Source: Saprospiraceae bacterium (GTDB lineage Bacteria; Bacteroidota; Bacteroidia; Chitinophagales; Saprospiraceae). Taken from it: a stretch of DNA of 64,000 nt. The notes under the pieces were generated by a model that did not search any database, was not told where the DNA came from, and worked only from the letters and a program-made list of their open reading frames with translations. Shown here in pieces: positions 46,076 through 55,280 of this stretch. Location: contig JABDMH010000152.1 in the NCBI GenBank assembly GCA_013001595.1, positions 1 to 64,000 of the forward strand, written 5' to 3'. Made by a program: the position numbers and the translations under genes. Every line of letters begins with the position of its first letter. Position 1 is the first letter of the stretch.

Positions 46076-47080
46076 TCAGAATTTTACATTGAGCAATCCA
46101 ACCAGTTCTTTCACTTCCTTCAAGGTTTCCTGTGCCTTCGAGCGGATGGTGGCACTGCTCTCCTTTATTATTGCCTTTATTCTTTTCTTATCCTTTTCCA
46201 ATTCCTGCCTGCGTTCACGCAGTGGATCCGTCATATTGACAAGGGCATCCGAAACTAGTTCTTTTAGCTTACCATATTGCAATGATCCATTTTGATATGT
46301 GGTCATCATTTCGTTATAGGGCTCCTCTCCGCCGCTGGCCTTCAAAAGACTAAACAAATTACTTACTCCCTCACTCATCTGGTCGGACGAAACTCCGGTA
46401 TCAGTTACGGCAGCACGTATTTGTTTGCGGATTCTATTGGGCTCGGCAAACACATCGATGTGATGCTTTTCTCCAAGGCTTGCGCTCATCTTTCTGCTGG
46501 GATCCGCAGTCGACATTACTTTGGGAACTTCGGTGAATAGGGCCTCCGGAGCCGTGAAATATTCCTTTCCAATGGTATGATTGAAGCGCTGTGCAATGTT
46601 GCGAGACAATTCCAAGTGTTGTTCTTGATCTTTACCCACAGGGACATAATCCGCCTGGTAGATGAGAATGTCAGCAGCTTGCAACACTGGATAAGTATAA
46701 AGTGCACTGGAGATAAAATCAGTCTTGCTTTCAGTCTGGACCTTCAGACTTTTGTCTTTGAATTGGGTCATGCGGGAGAGCTCACCATAGCTTGTCATGG
46801 TATTGAGAATCCAAAAAAGCTCTGCATGCTCTGGTATCAGGGATTGAATAAATATACACTCCGGTTTGATTCCGCAGGCGATTAAATCAAAAGTGAGCTT
46901 CCAGGTTGCTGGCACTAGCTTTTTTTCATCATAAGGCATAGTCATGGCGTGATAATTGACAATGCCATATAAGCACTCATATGAATCTTGTAAATTTGCC
47001 CAGTTCTTGACTGCTCCAAAGTACCTACCAAGATGTAATTTGCCCGTGGGTTGTATGCAGGATAAAACCTTCTTTTTCAT
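46076..47080 (-). CDS. trpS: tryptophan--tRNA ligase
   Basis: 334 residues. CIQPTGKLHLGRYFGAVKNW includes the HIGH-like motif (HLGR), VGKDQEQHLELSRNIAQRFN lines the Trp site, and RKMSASLG is the KMSKS loop. It charges tRNA-Trp. It sits between ridA (10 bp upstream) and the FAH gene (6 bp downstream), so ridA-trpS-FAH form an operon. Confidence 0.96.
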   Translation of the reverse strand: MKKKVLSCIQPTGKLHLGRYFGAVKNWANLQDSYECLYGIVNYHAMTMPYDEKKLVPATWKLTFDLIACGIKPECIFIQSLIPEHAELFWILNTMTSYGELSRMTQFKDKSLKVQTESKTDFISSALYTYPVLQAADILIYQADYVPVGKDQEQHLELSRNIAQRFNHTIGKEYFTAPEALFTEVPKVMSTADPSRKMSASLGEKHHIDVFAEPNRIRKQIRAAVTDTGVSSDQMSEGVSNLFSLLKASGGEEPYNEMMTTYQNGSLQYGKLKELVSDALVNMTDPLRERRQELEKDKKRIKAIIKESSATIRSKAQETLKEVKELVGLLNVKF

Positions 47081-47090
47081 TTGATTTGAA

Positions 47091-47477
47091 TTAGTTGATT
47101 AGGTCAACGATGACCGATATTTCAACATGAACAAATTTTGGAAGGTTGGCAACCTCAACTAGCTCACGAGCTGGTGCAGTTTTTTCATCAAAGTACTCTG
47201 CATAGATCATATTTATGCGGTCGTACAACTTCATATCCTTGACAAAAACGCTACATTTTACTACATTTTCCAATGAACGTCCAGACTCCTGCACGATCGC
47301 TGAGAGGTTTTTCATCACTTGGTGTGTTTCTGCCTCTATGGTCTCCGTTACGAGTTTACCAGATACAGGATCCAAAGCGATTTGTCCAGATACAAACAAT
47401 AGATTGCCTGTTTTTACTGCCTGACTATATGGACCTACAGGTGCTGGCGCTCTATCTGAATAGATAATTTCTTTCAT
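47091..47477 (-). CDS. ridA: RidA family 2-iminobutanoate/2-iminopropanoate deaminase
   Basis: 128 residues. APAPVGPYSQAVKTGNLLFVSGQI and APARELVEVANLPKFVHVEI match RidA, with the key Arg in PARELVEV (E. coli Arg105). The trimeric enzyme hydrolyses reactive imines formed by PLP enzymes such as threonine dehydratase. It is first in the ridA-trpS-FAH run. Confidence 0.95.
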   Translation of the reverse strand: MKEIIYSDRAPAPVGPYSQAVKTGNLLFVSGQIALDPVSGKLVTETIEAETHQVMKNLSAIVQESGRSLENVVKCSVFVKDMKLYDRINMIYAEYFDEKTAPARELVEVANLPKFVHVEISVIVDLIN

Positions 47478-47500
47478 TTATTAGTACTTACCGGACATAG

Positions 47501-47533
47501 AAAACTCTTTCCCGTAGCTACAAGAAAGAGTTT
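47501..47533 (-). terminator. hairpin terminator after rpmF
   Basis: AAACTCTTTC (47502-47511) pairs with GAAAGAGTTT (47524-47533) over a 12-nt loop. It lies 26 bp downstream of the rpmF stop on the minus strand and 24 bp upstream of ridA. The following T tract is short (TTTTC), so efficiency is uncertain. Confidence 0.55.
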
Positions 47534-47558
47534 GTTGATGCTAAAATTAGACTAAAAA

Positions 47559-47753
47559 TCAATCTTCGTCCTCGACAGCTTGAACTAAAACCTTCCCTTT
47601 GTAATACAAGCTTCCATCTACCTCGTAAGCCCTATGATAAAGATGTGGTTCTCCTGTGGTCTTACATATAGTCACACCAGGTGATGTCAACTTTTTGTGT
47701 GTTCTGCGCTTGCGTTTACGCTGCTTTGATATTCTACTCTTAGGATGTGCCAT
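47559..47753 (-). CDS. rpmF: 50S ribosomal protein bL32
   Basis: 64 residues. MAHPKSRISKQRKRKRRTHK is the classic bL32 N-terminus. CKTTGEPHLYHRAYEVDGSLYYKGK has only one Cys, so the zinc ribbon (two CxxC) of many bL32 proteins is absent, as I recall for other Bacteroidota. It follows yceD by 19 bp, the usual pairing. Confidence 0.96.
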   Translation of the reverse strand: MAHPKSRISKQRKRKRRTHKKLTSPGVTICKTTGEPHLYHRAYEVDGSLYYKGKVLVQAVEDED

Positions 47754-47772
47754 GACACGTAATTTATTTCTT

Positions 47773-48291
47773 TTATAATTTAAGTTTCTTCAAATCTTGC
47801 CAAACGGAATCATCCGCACTTCCACTTGGCGCCTCTGGTGCTAAATACTTCAATACATCTTTATTGCATGGAGCATTTTCATCAACATCACAATCATACG
47901 TCCGGACCATCGGAAGTGACAAAGAAATCATTTCATATATGATCGGAGCCAAATTCAATTTTTCCTCACTGCTAGAGAGATATAAAATCTCAGCATCGTC
48001 TTCCAACACTGTCCCGACAAGCTTTACCATCAATGAGGCTTCACCTTCTATCGGCAGGTCTATTACCTCTGCACATCGATCGCAACTGGTCTTCACCGAG
48101 CCCTTATGGGATATGGCGATGGTCAAGTGATCGGATCGTCTGATGATGCCAGCTTGTGCATCAATTGATGACGCACCGATCATTGATTGTTCAAAGTGTT
48201 TGAAAAAATGCTCATCGAGGTGATAGGTCCATACTTGCTCATTCTCTTTCAAGTTTCTGAGCAGGATACTGAATCCTTCCAACTCCTTCAT
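47773..48291 (-). CDS. YceD/DUF177 family protein
   Basis: 172 residues from ATG 48291 (MKELEGFSILLRNLKE). SCDRCAEVIDLPIEGEASLMV is the DUF177 core with a CxxC, and DLAPIIYEMI-like sequence (NLAPIIYEMISLSLPMV) followed by C-D-x(3)-E-N-A-P-C closes the domain. YceD is encoded upstream of rpmF in most bacteria and is linked to 23S rRNA accumulation. The candidate promoter lies 24 bp upstream. Confidence 0.92.
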   Translation of the reverse strand: MKELEGFSILLRNLKENEQVWTYHLDEHFFKHFEQSMIGASSIDAQAGIIRRSDHLTIAISHKGSVKTSCDRCAEVIDLPIEGEASLMVKLVGTVLEDDAEILYLSSSEEKLNLAPIIYEMISLSLPMVRTYDCDVDENAPCNKDVLKYLAPEAPSGSADDSVWQDLKKLKL

Positions 48292-48314
48292 TACCAAAGA
48301 ACTTTAAAGTGGCG

Positions 48315-48322
48315 CAAAGATA
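48315..48322 (-). promoter_or_regulatory. candidate -7 element of yceD-rpmF
   Basis: TATCTTTG on the minus strand fits TAnnTTTG and would give a leader of about 17 nt. The expected -33 TTTG is not evident. Confidence 0.5.
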
Positions 48323-48599
48323 TAAACTTTAACCCGGATTATTCAGTAGAAATCTACTTTGGCTTGAAATGCCTTTCAAAACATACTTTCCTTTGGTTCA
48401 CTCAATTGTTGTAGCAGTTACATCGATCAAATCGCGCAAAATAGCAATTCAGTGCTTTGTCAACACTCGATAAGGCGTTTCAACGCATGAAGAAGAAATA
48501 ACCGATTCAATTTTCCGGGATGGATACTGAAATAACCCGAGAATCTGAGCTACTGCCCATATGCCTAATTAAGATAGGGTTTTAAGTGATTCGCGAACA
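48323..48599. other. intergenic region between yceD and tatA
   Basis: No gene, strong hairpin or repeat is seen. I found no terminator for tatA here. Much of the sequence may be the promoter region of the yceD-rpmF unit. Confidence 0.4.
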
Positions 48600-48827
48600 T
48601 CAGTCCTTTTTGGCGCTTTCAGCCTTATTTTTCTCGTCAATTTCCTTCATCCCTTCTTTTAATTCCGTCTCGATGGTAGCGCGAGCATTGTTGAATTCCT
48701 TGATGCCTTTACCCATTCCACGCATCAGTTCAGGAATCTTTCTTCCACCAAATAATAGCAGAATAGCAAATAAGATGATGATGACTTCGGGACCACCTAG
48801 CGAAAAAAGTAATATGATCGAACTCAT
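48600..48827 (-). CDS. tatA: Sec-independent translocase protein TatA/E
   Basis: 75 residues. One N-terminal helix (EVIIILFAILLLFGG) is followed by the hinge and amphipathic helix RKIPELMRGMGKGIKEFNNA and a charged tail. This is the pore-forming component of twin-arginine translocation. tatC is not in the window. The start ATG is at 48827. Confidence 0.94.
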   Translation of the reverse strand: MSSIILLFSLGGPEVIIILFAILLLFGGRKIPELMRGMGKGIKEFNNARATIETELKEGMKEIDEKNKAESAKKD

Positions 48828-48968
48828 GATATTCTAGTTTTTAAAGAGCTTATAAAGTTACGAATAATTCGCGGACTATGACGCAGTCCCAGATGCATGA
48901 GTGAACCTGCACAGTTTTGTATTTCGGATACCTATCACCTGTCAGCAAATGCGGTAAAAATTTGCTGC

Positions 48969-50096
48969 CTAGGGCTTAAGCACAATTAATCGCTTGGTGA
49001 TCAGTTTATTTCCATTGCCGTCGACCAGGCTGTATAGATAGGTTCCTTTCTCCAGTTGACCAATTTCCAATTCTATGGTTTGTGTCCCCGATAGATCATA
49101 TGTCCGTTCAAAAAGTCGCTTGCCAAGGATGTTATAAAAGTGAATTTCATATCGACCTGGCTTGATGTCAAATACTTTAAACCTCACCGTCGAAAAGGCT
49201 GGGTTGGGATACGCATACAGCCACTGACCAGCTGTTGACGTTGTATAGTATTGTGCCTGATATGGTTCAGCCATGTATTTTACAAAAATTGGTTGTTCAA
49301 GTTGGTCGGCATATACCACAGCTACCGGTTGTGGATAGTCGTCGCTGACAAAATAAAAGGTGATCGGTTGGTACAGCGTAATCAGAATCTCCTGGACTTC
49401 GGCATCTGCCTCTTCCCACACTGCCCCAGTTCGCTTGACAAATATGCTATGTAATGTCTTATCCATAGCCTTGATTCTTCCCACCTCATACTGACCACCT
49501 GGTATCTGGATTTTACCTTTTCCGTCTGCTGCATATTCACGCAAGACTTCGGCATCCCAACGAATGGAGTCCATACTTTGAGGCAATCTATCTCTAACTG
49601 ATACAGGAAGTTGTTCAGTGCTAAATGACCTAGTTAGGGTAACGTGTACATGTCTATTTGCCCCATAAGGTAACTTCGGCAAATAATCGATCGTATTTTC
49701 AGAATAGTGCCAATTGCCAGATATAGCTCTGGTACCCAAGTAGAAACGGGATCCACCCAAATGCACCAGGTTTGACGTCTTTTTACCAAAGTAGGATTCT
49801 CGACCATCTTGATCAACAAATACCATTGCACTACCTGCAAAGGAAGCTTGGGTTGCTCTTTCTGATGGGTCATCCACGGTTATGTATTCAATGTAGGGCG
49901 CTTTCAGGCTGCTAAAATTCCAAAAGACGTTTGTACCAACCGTGCTGGCATTAATATGCTTGGGCAATTCGTCAATGAAATAATATAAGGTGTCACCAAT
50001 GGAGGGTAATACCTGCGCTACACTATATCCATAGGACCCGCAGGTAATCAATGTAATCCATACCAATAAAGATCTAAGTCTATGAAAAATTCTCAA
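48969..50096 (-). CDS. exported protein with T9SS type A C-terminal sorting domain
   Basis: 375 residues. A signal peptide (SLLVWITLITCGSYGYSVAQ) is followed by a beta-rich body of unknown function. The last 85 residues are a type A sorting domain: AYPNPAFSTVRFKVF, YNILGKRLFERTYDL, LEKGTYLYSLVDGNGNKL, ending in KRLIVLKP. Cargo with this domain crosses the outer membrane by the type IX system and is usually anchored or released at the cell surface. The body has repeated W/Y-rich strands but no catalytic motif I recognise. Its ATG overlaps the ABC exporter stop (ATGA). Confidence 0.88.
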   Translation of the reverse strand: MRIFHRLRSLLVWITLITCGSYGYSVAQVLPSIGDTLYYFIDELPKHINASTVGTNVFWNFSSLKAPYIEYITVDDPSERATQASFAGSAMVFVDQDGRESYFGKKTSNLVHLGGSRFYLGTRAISGNWHYSENTIDYLPKLPYGANRHVHVTLTRSFSTEQLPVSVRDRLPQSMDSIRWDAEVLREYAADGKGKIQIPGGQYEVGRIKAMDKTLHSIFVKRTGAVWEEADAEVQEILITLYQPITFYFVSDDYPQPVAVVYADQLEQPIFVKYMAEPYQAQYYTTSTAGQWLYAYPNPAFSTVRFKVFDIKPGRYEIHFYNILGKRLFERTYDLSGTQTIELEIGQLEKGTYLYSLVDGNGNKLITKRLIVLKP

Positions 50097-51910
50097 AATG
50101 CCTGAAGTTCTACAAATTTCTTGTATTCACCATCTCTGTCCATGAGTTCCTTATGCCGACCTCTTTCAATGATCCTGCCATGTTTTAAAACCAAAATGAT
50201 ATCTGCATGCTGAACAGTAGAAAGTCTATGTGCAATGACGATTACGGTTCTTCCCTTTACAATATCTGCCATAGCTGCTTGCACTATCTGTTCAGATTCA
50301 CTATCCAATGCAGAAGTGGCTTCATCTAGGATCAGGACACTGGCATCCTTCAAGATGGCACGAGCTAAAGTCAAACGCTGTCTTTGTCCACCACTGAGTT
50401 TGACCCCTCGATCTCCAACTATGCTATCGTACCCGTGCTCACTAGACATAATGAAATCATGCGCATGCGCAACCTTTGCAGCTTCCATCACCTCTGAATC
50501 AGACTTACCTTCCAAACCAAAGGTTATGTTGTTGCGAATTGAATCATTGAAAACGACCGGTTCTTGAGAGACGATGGAAGACAAAGCACGTACTTGATCT
50601 AGTTGTAAGGATCGCAAGTCACGATCATCGAAGAGTATGGCGCCCTGGCTGACGTCATAGAACCGATTGAGCAAATCTATGATGGTAGTTTTTCCTGCAC
50701 CAGACGCACCCACAATGGCGACCACTTTGCCCACTGGAATATCAAAAGAAATGTCCTGTAAGACCCACGGCTCGTGTGCCGCATAACGAAAACTCACGTC
50801 CTCAAAACGAATTCCTCTTTGTAGGGAGTCAATCGGAGCTGAAGAAACTTCCTCTACAATATCATTTTGTGTATCCATAACCTGCTGGATGCGCTCTACG
50901 GCAGCCAAACCCTTCTGAATATCATAATATGCTTTGGAAAAAGACTTTGCCGGCTCAATAACACTAAAGAAAGCAAAGATGAAGGCAAAGAATGTGCTTG
51001 GTTCCAAAGAATCGCTGAAGACCAGACCTGAACCATACCATAGCAACACCGATACCGTAACGATGCCCAAGAATTCAGAAAGTGGACTAGAAAGATCCCT
51101 GCGCCAAAGAATTCGATTAAGCAACTGCTTGAATCCATGATTTTGCCTATCAAAATGTTTTGTGAAGTATCCCTCTGCTCCGAATCCCTTGATGATCTTT
51201 AGTCCGGAGATGGTTTCGTCGACGGAAGATATTATGCTCCCTAATATACCTTGAGCCTTGGTAGAGTTCTTTTTCAGCGTACGCGAAATCCCCCCGATAA
51301 TTAAGGCCGTGAACAGAATCAATACAAAGACAAAGATGGTCAGGCCGGGACTCACATAAAGCATAAACCCTATGCACCCCAGAATGATCAGTGGAGACTT
51401 AACCAGTACTTCGACCACATTTAGAATGCTATGCTCAACCTCTTGTACATCGGTAGAAAATCGGGCGATCAGATCTCCCTTGCGCTCCTGACTATAGTAA
51501 GACATCGGTAGGTCAAGAATCTTTTGATACAGATCATGTCGAAGATCTTTTACGATGCCATTCCTTACCGGTACTAGAAATGCCAGTGATAAATAGCGAA
51601 ATAGATTCTTTAAGAAGAAAATCGTGACCAACGTACCGCATATATAGAGCAGGGCGGTCTGTTTTCCAAAGTCAATGATGAGCTTACTATATTGATATTT
51701 CGACCATTCACCAATATTATCTATTGATAATGTCAAGGGAACCTTTTCTGTAACGTAATCTACTTGCTCAAATAGAATTTCGAAGAATGGAATGATGGCC
51801 GGTATGCTCACTACTGTAAAAACAGCTACCAAGACATTACAGACAATGTTGCCAGTGACCTGAGCTCTGTAGTTCGCTAGATTTTTAAACAGTTTCCAAA
51901 ACGTACCCAC
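50093..51910 (-). CDS. MsbA-like ABC exporter (fused permease and ATPase)
   Basis: 605 residues. Six membrane helices lie in about the first 330 residues. The nucleotide-binding domain has Walker A VGASGAGKTT, the Q loop IVSQEPVVFN, signature LSGGQRQRLTL, Walker B SVLILDEATSALD and H-loop VIAHRLSTVQ. Two such half-transporters dimerise. The layout is that of lipid A flippase MsbA or a multidrug exporter; the family alone does not settle which. It lies 64 bp after pyrH and overlaps the T9SS gene by 4 bp. Confidence 0.9.
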   Translation of the reverse strand: MGTFWKLFKNLANYRAQVTGNIVCNVLVAVFTVVSIPAIIPFFEILFEQVDYVTEKVPLTLSIDNIGEWSKYQYSKLIIDFGKQTALLYICGTLVTIFFLKNLFRYLSLAFLVPVRNGIVKDLRHDLYQKILDLPMSYYSQERKGDLIARFSTDVQEVEHSILNVVEVLVKSPLIILGCIGFMLYVSPGLTIFVFVLILFTALIIGGISRTLKKNSTKAQGILGSIISSVDETISGLKIIKGFGAEGYFTKHFDRQNHGFKQLLNRILWRRDLSSPLSEFLGIVTVSVLLWYGSGLVFSDSLEPSTFFAFIFAFFSVIEPAKSFSKAYYDIQKGLAAVERIQQVMDTQNDIVEEVSSAPIDSLQRGIRFEDVSFRYAAHEPWVLQDISFDIPVGKVVAIVGASGAGKTTIIDLLNRFYDVSQGAILFDDRDLRSLQLDQVRALSSIVSQEPVVFNDSIRNNITFGLEGKSDSEVMEAAKVAHAHDFIMSSEHGYDSIVGDRGVKLSGGQRQRLTLARAILKDASVLILDEATSALDSESEQIVQAAMADIVKGRTVIVIAHRLSTVQHADIILVLKHGRIIERGRHKELMDRDGEYKKFVELQAF

Positions 51911-51974
51911 GGATCAACGGATTGTGTAATGTCGTAGTAAAGGTACGATCAAAAAGCCAATGGTCTGATGTAGA

Positions 51975-52688
51975 CTAGGTGGAGACGATGGTGCCGACAG
52001 GTTCGCCAATGGCAATACGTTTGAGGTTGCCCTCTTCCATTATATTGAACACTATGATGGGCAGATCATTTTCCTTGCACAGGGTGAAGGCGGTCATGTC
52101 CATCACTTTCAGGTCCATCGAAATAACTTCATCGAATGATAAGCGATCGAATTTTTCGGCATCATTATTTAACTCCGGATCAGCAGAGTAAATGCCTTCC
52201 ACCCTAGTCCCCTTTAATATAACGTCTGCAGCGATCTCATTAGCCCTGAGCGCAGCAGCAGAATCGGTGGTAAAGTACGGGCTTCCAGTCCCGGCTGAGA
52301 AAATCAAAACCCTACCTTTCTCCAGGTGCCTAATGGCCCGACGCCGGATATAGGGTTCGGCAATTTCTTTCATTTCTATGGCTGAAATAAGTCTGGTGTA
52401 CACACCCAACCCTTCCAGGGCACTCTGAATGGCCATACCATTGATCACAGTGGCCAACATACCCATATAGTCTCCTTGCACCCGTTCTATCCCAGATCCG
52501 CTGGCTTGCAATCCGCGAAAAATATTGCCGCCACCAATGACCACTGCAACCTCTACCCCCAAATCTCGCAAGTCCTTGATTTGGCGGGCATAATGAGAGA
52601 GGCGTAGAGGATCGATGCCAAAGGATTGATCTCCCATCAGGGTCTCTCCACTTAACTTCAAAAGTACCCGGCGGTACAATAGTGCCAT
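51975..52688 (-). CDS. pyrH: UMP kinase
   Basis: About 237 residues. [28 protein letters not shown] and the [21 protein letters not shown] segment mark the bacterial hexameric UMP kinase, which makes UDP. ATG 52688 ([15 protein letters not shown]) is closest to the usual start; an in-frame ATG at 52700 adds four residues. A strong terminator sits only 3 bp (or 15 bp) upstream of the start, so expression must rely on read-through or a promoter inside tsf. Confidence 0.95.
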   Translation of the reverse strand: MALLYRRVLLKLSGETLMGDQSFGIDPLRLSHYARQIKDLRDLGVEVAVVIGGGNIFRGLQASGSGIERVQGDYMGMLATVINGMAIQSALEGLGVYTRLISAIEMKEIAEPYIRRRAIRHLEKGRVLIFSAGTGSPYFTTDSAAALRANEIAADVILKGTRVEGIYSADPELNNDAEKFDRLSFDEVISMDLKVMDMTAFTLCKENDLPIIVFNIMEEGNLKRIAIGEPVGTIVST

Positions 52689-52702
52689 ATCAGAATACAT
52701 TT

Positions 52703-52735
52703 AAAAAAAAAGCGAATCAATAATTTGATTCGCTT
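52703..52735 (-). terminator. intrinsic terminator between tsf and pyrH
   Basis: An 11-bp stem AAGCGAATCAA/TTGATTCGCTT (52710-52720 with 52725-52735) with a four-base loop is followed, on the minus strand, by nine T residues. It lies 15 bp after the tsf stop and just 2 bp before the first possible pyrH ATG. It ends the rplM-rpsI-rpsB-tsf transcript. Confidence 0.9.
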
Positions 52736-52749
52736 CAATCTATAATTTC

Positions 52750-53586
52750 TTATCCCAGCGTTACATGCCGGAAACCGACGACGGTTAGTTCATCATCTAA
52801 ACCAGATAAATAGTCCTTGACCGACAGCTTATTGTCTTTTACAAAAGTTTGATTCAGTAGGGTATTCTCTTTAAAAAACTTGTTGAGCTTACCCATAGCG
52901 ATCTTTTCGAGAATGGCATCAGGCTTACCTTCCATTCGAGCTTGCTCCTTACCAATCTCTATTTCTTTTTCAATAATTGACTGATCGACGCCATCCTTAT
53001 CTAAGGCCACGGGTTTCATGGCCGCCACCTGCATGGCAACATCTTTTCCAGCACCTTCAAAATCACTGCCTGCTTTATTTAGACCAACGACTACACCAGC
53101 CTTATACCCCATATGGATATAGGAAACCACCTGAGGTGCTTCCAATTTTTCATAGGCAGCCAATTCGATTTTCTCACCAATCTTCCCCACTTGCTCAATT
53201 ACTTTCTCACCAATGGTAAGGTCTCCTATTTTTTCTTGCTGAAGGGCCTCTGCATCGGCAGGAAAAGTACTTAGTGCAATTTTGGCAAGCTCTTGCGTCA
53301 AGTCTATGAACTCTTGGTTCTTGGCGACAAAATCAGTTTCGCAACTTAGTTTTACAATGACACCCTTCTGTCTGTCATCTGATACCAAGGCGATAACGAC
53401 ACCTTCTTTGGCTTCACGCTCAGCACGCTTCAAGGACAGCTTTTGACCCTTTTTCCGCAAAATTTCGATGGCTTTTTCAAAATCACCATCAGCTTCTGCC
53501 AATGCCTTCTTACAATCCATCATGCCAGCACCTGTCTGGTCTCTTAGTTTTTTGACATCTGCTGCTGAAATCTTTACCTCACTCAT
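52750..53586 (-). CDS. tsf: elongation factor Ts
   Basis: 278 residues. VKKLRDQTGAGMMDCKKALAEA is the N-terminal UBA-like domain. LSCETDFVAKNQEF is the TDFV motif that opens the EF-Tu nucleotide site. It regenerates EF-Tu-GTP during translation. It follows rpsB by 40 bp, the universal order, and precedes a strong terminator. Confidence 0.97.
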   Translation of the reverse strand: MSEVKISAADVKKLRDQTGAGMMDCKKALAEADGDFEKAIEILRKKGQKLSLKRAEREAKEGVVIALVSDDRQKGVIVKLSCETDFVAKNQEFIDLTQELAKIALSTFPADAEALQQEKIGDLTIGEKVIEQVGKIGEKIELAAYEKLEAPQVVSYIHMGYKAGVVVGLNKAGSDFEGAGKDVAMQVAAMKPVALDKDGVDQSIIEKEIEIGKEQARMEGKPDAILEKIAMGKLNKFFKENTLLNQTFVKDNKLSVKDYLSGLDDELTVVGFRHVTLG

Positions 53587-53626
53587 ATCTTATTGGAATT
53601 AATTCGAATTTTAGAATATTAAGTTG

Positions 53627-54352
53627 CTAACCGGCAGTTGTACTCTGCACTTCTTCCTTAGATTTTTTGCGCTCTTCCAATCCTTCTTTGATGCACTCAG
53701 TTAGATAATTCGTAATGATGCGAATCGACTTCGAAGCATCATCATTGGAAGGAATCGGATAGTCTACCAAATTCGGATCAGAATTGGTGTCCACCATTCC
53801 GTAGGTTTTCATGCCCAGTTTCTGGGCCTCGGCGAGTGCAATATGCTCATGATGTATGTCCACCATGAAGACCGCATGGGGTAATCTGTTTAGACCAGCG
53901 ATTCCTCCCAACACCTTTTCCAATTTATCTCGTTCTCTAGTCAAGGTCAATCGCTCCTTTTTGGTAACGCTAGTAAGGGTACCATCTCCCAACATACGAT
54001 CTATGTTGTTCATCTTCTTGATCGACCTTCTGATCGTTGAGAAATTTGTCATCATTCCACCCAGCCAACGCTCAGTTACGAAAGGCATATTGACGGACAA
54101 TGCCGCATTCTTAACAATGTCCTTGGCTTGCTTCTTAGTAGCGACAAACAATATTTTACGCCCCGACTTGGCCATTTGTTTGAGAGACCTTCCTGATCTT
54201 TCAAGACATTCCAAGGTCCGGTTGAGATCTACGATATGTACACCTTTCCTCTCCATAAAAATGTACGGCTGCATCTTGGGATTCCACTTGCGCTTCAAGT
54301 GTCCAAAATGTACACCAGCATCTAACAATTCGCTATAGGTTGGTTTTGCCAT
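53627..54352 (-). CDS. rpsB: 30S ribosomal protein uS2
   Basis: 241 residues. LLDAGVHFGHLKRKWNPKM at the N-terminus and FVTERWLGGMMTNFSTIRRS are uS2 signatures. VDTNSDPNLVDYPIPSNDDA carries the conserved second motif. It binds the head-body junction of the 30S subunit. It is third in the operon, 29 bp after rpsI. Confidence 0.97.
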   Translation of the reverse strand: MAKPTYSELLDAGVHFGHLKRKWNPKMQPYIFMERKGVHIVDLNRTLECLERSGRSLKQMAKSGRKILFVATKKQAKDIVKNAALSVNMPFVTERWLGGMMTNFSTIRRSIKKMNNIDRMLGDGTLTSVTKKERLTLTRERDKLEKVLGGIAGLNRLPHAVFMVDIHHEHIALAEAQKLGMKTYGMVDTNSDPNLVDYPIPSNDDASKSIRIITNYLTECIKEGLEERKKSKEEVQSTTAG

Positions 54353-54381
54353 TTTCCTGGTCTTTTCTGTGTGCTTAAATA

Positions 54382-54768
54382 TTATCGTTTACTAAACTGG
54401 AAGCTCTTACGTGCCTTGGGCTTTCCATATTTCTTACGCTCTACTACCCTGGCATCACGCATCAGGTACTTCGCGTCCTTCAATGGTTTTCTATTGTCCT
54501 CATTGATCTTGCTGAGAATACGTGAAATACCAAGTCGCACAGCTTCAGCCTGTCCCTTAAATCCACCGCCAGACACATTCACCTTCCAGTCATAGACATT
54601 TTCACCCTCTATTAGGCCAAATGGTGCCAATACTTTATTGTGTATATGGGGTTGAGTAAAATATTCCTTTAGATCCTTGCCATTGATTTCGATCTTGCCT
54701 TTACCACTGGCAGCATAGACCCTGGCAACGGCACCTTTTCTTCTACCTATCGCATTTATAATCTCCAT
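54382..54768 (-). CDS. rpsI: 30S ribosomal protein uS9
   Basis: 128 residues. AIGRRKGAVARVYAASGKG at the start and VERKKYGKPKARKSFQFSKR at the end are typical; the basic C-terminal tail contacts P-site tRNA. It begins 6 bp after rplM, as in most bacteria. Confidence 0.97.
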   Translation of the reverse strand: MEIINAIGRRKGAVARVYAASGKGKIEINGKDLKEYFTQPHIHNKVLAPFGLIEGENVYDWKVNVSGGGFKGQAEAVRLGISRILSKINEDNRKPLKDAKYLMRDARVVERKKYGKPKARKSFQFSKR

Positions 54769-54774
54769 ATCGAA

Positions 54775-55218
54775 TTAAAATTTAAAAGATTCTGGCTGTT
54801 GAGCCTGGTGAGGATGGTTTGGTCCGCTATACACAAATAGCTTCTTAATCATTTGACGCCCCAAACGATTTTTGGGCAGCATACCTTTCACGGCTTTTTC
54901 TACGATCTGCTCTGGTCTCTTAGCAAGAATCTCACTGGCCAATTTCTTCTTCTGTCCTCCTGGGTACCCCGAGTAGCTCAAATACACCTTCGAATCCCAT
55001 TTGCGGCCAGTAAATCTTATCTTTTCAGCATTGACGACAATAACATTGTCACCACAATCAACATGCGGTGTATAGGATGCCTTGTGCTTGCCCTTTAAGA
55101 CATGTGCAATGCGTGAGCATATTCTTCCTACAGTTTCTCCTTCTGCATCCACCACAAACCAGCTGCGCTTTACATCTTCCTTGCGCGTCGAGGGTGTCTT
55201 AAAACTTAGTGTATCCAC
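54775..55218 (-). CDS. rplM: 50S ribosomal protein uL13
   Basis: 147 residues. RSWFVVDAEGETVGRICSRI, then DNVIVVNAEKIRFTGRK and MLPKNRLGRQMIKKLFVYSG, are standard uL13 segments. It is an early 50S assembly protein and leads the rplM-rpsI-rpsB-tsf operon. Its promoter is at 55273-55280. Confidence 0.97.
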   Translation of the reverse strand: MDTLSFKTPSTRKEDVKRSWFVVDAEGETVGRICSRIAHVLKGKHKASYTPHVDCGDNVIVVNAEKIRFTGRKWDSKVYLSYSGYPGGQKKKLASEILAKRPEQIVEKAVKGMLPKNRLGRQMIKKLFVYSGPNHPHQAQQPESFKF

Positions 55219-55272
55219 GATAAAATATCTTTAAGATGACTGAACTAAATCCGTTTCTTATCAAAGTGCGGG

Positions 55273-55280
55273 CAAATGTA
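55273..55280 (-). promoter_or_regulatory. promoter (-7 element) of the rplM operon
   Basis: TACATTTG on the minus strand fits TAnnTTTG; an uninterrupted T/A-rich block lies upstream where the -33 is expected. The transcript would start near 55266 with a leader of about 48 nt. Confidence 0.6.
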
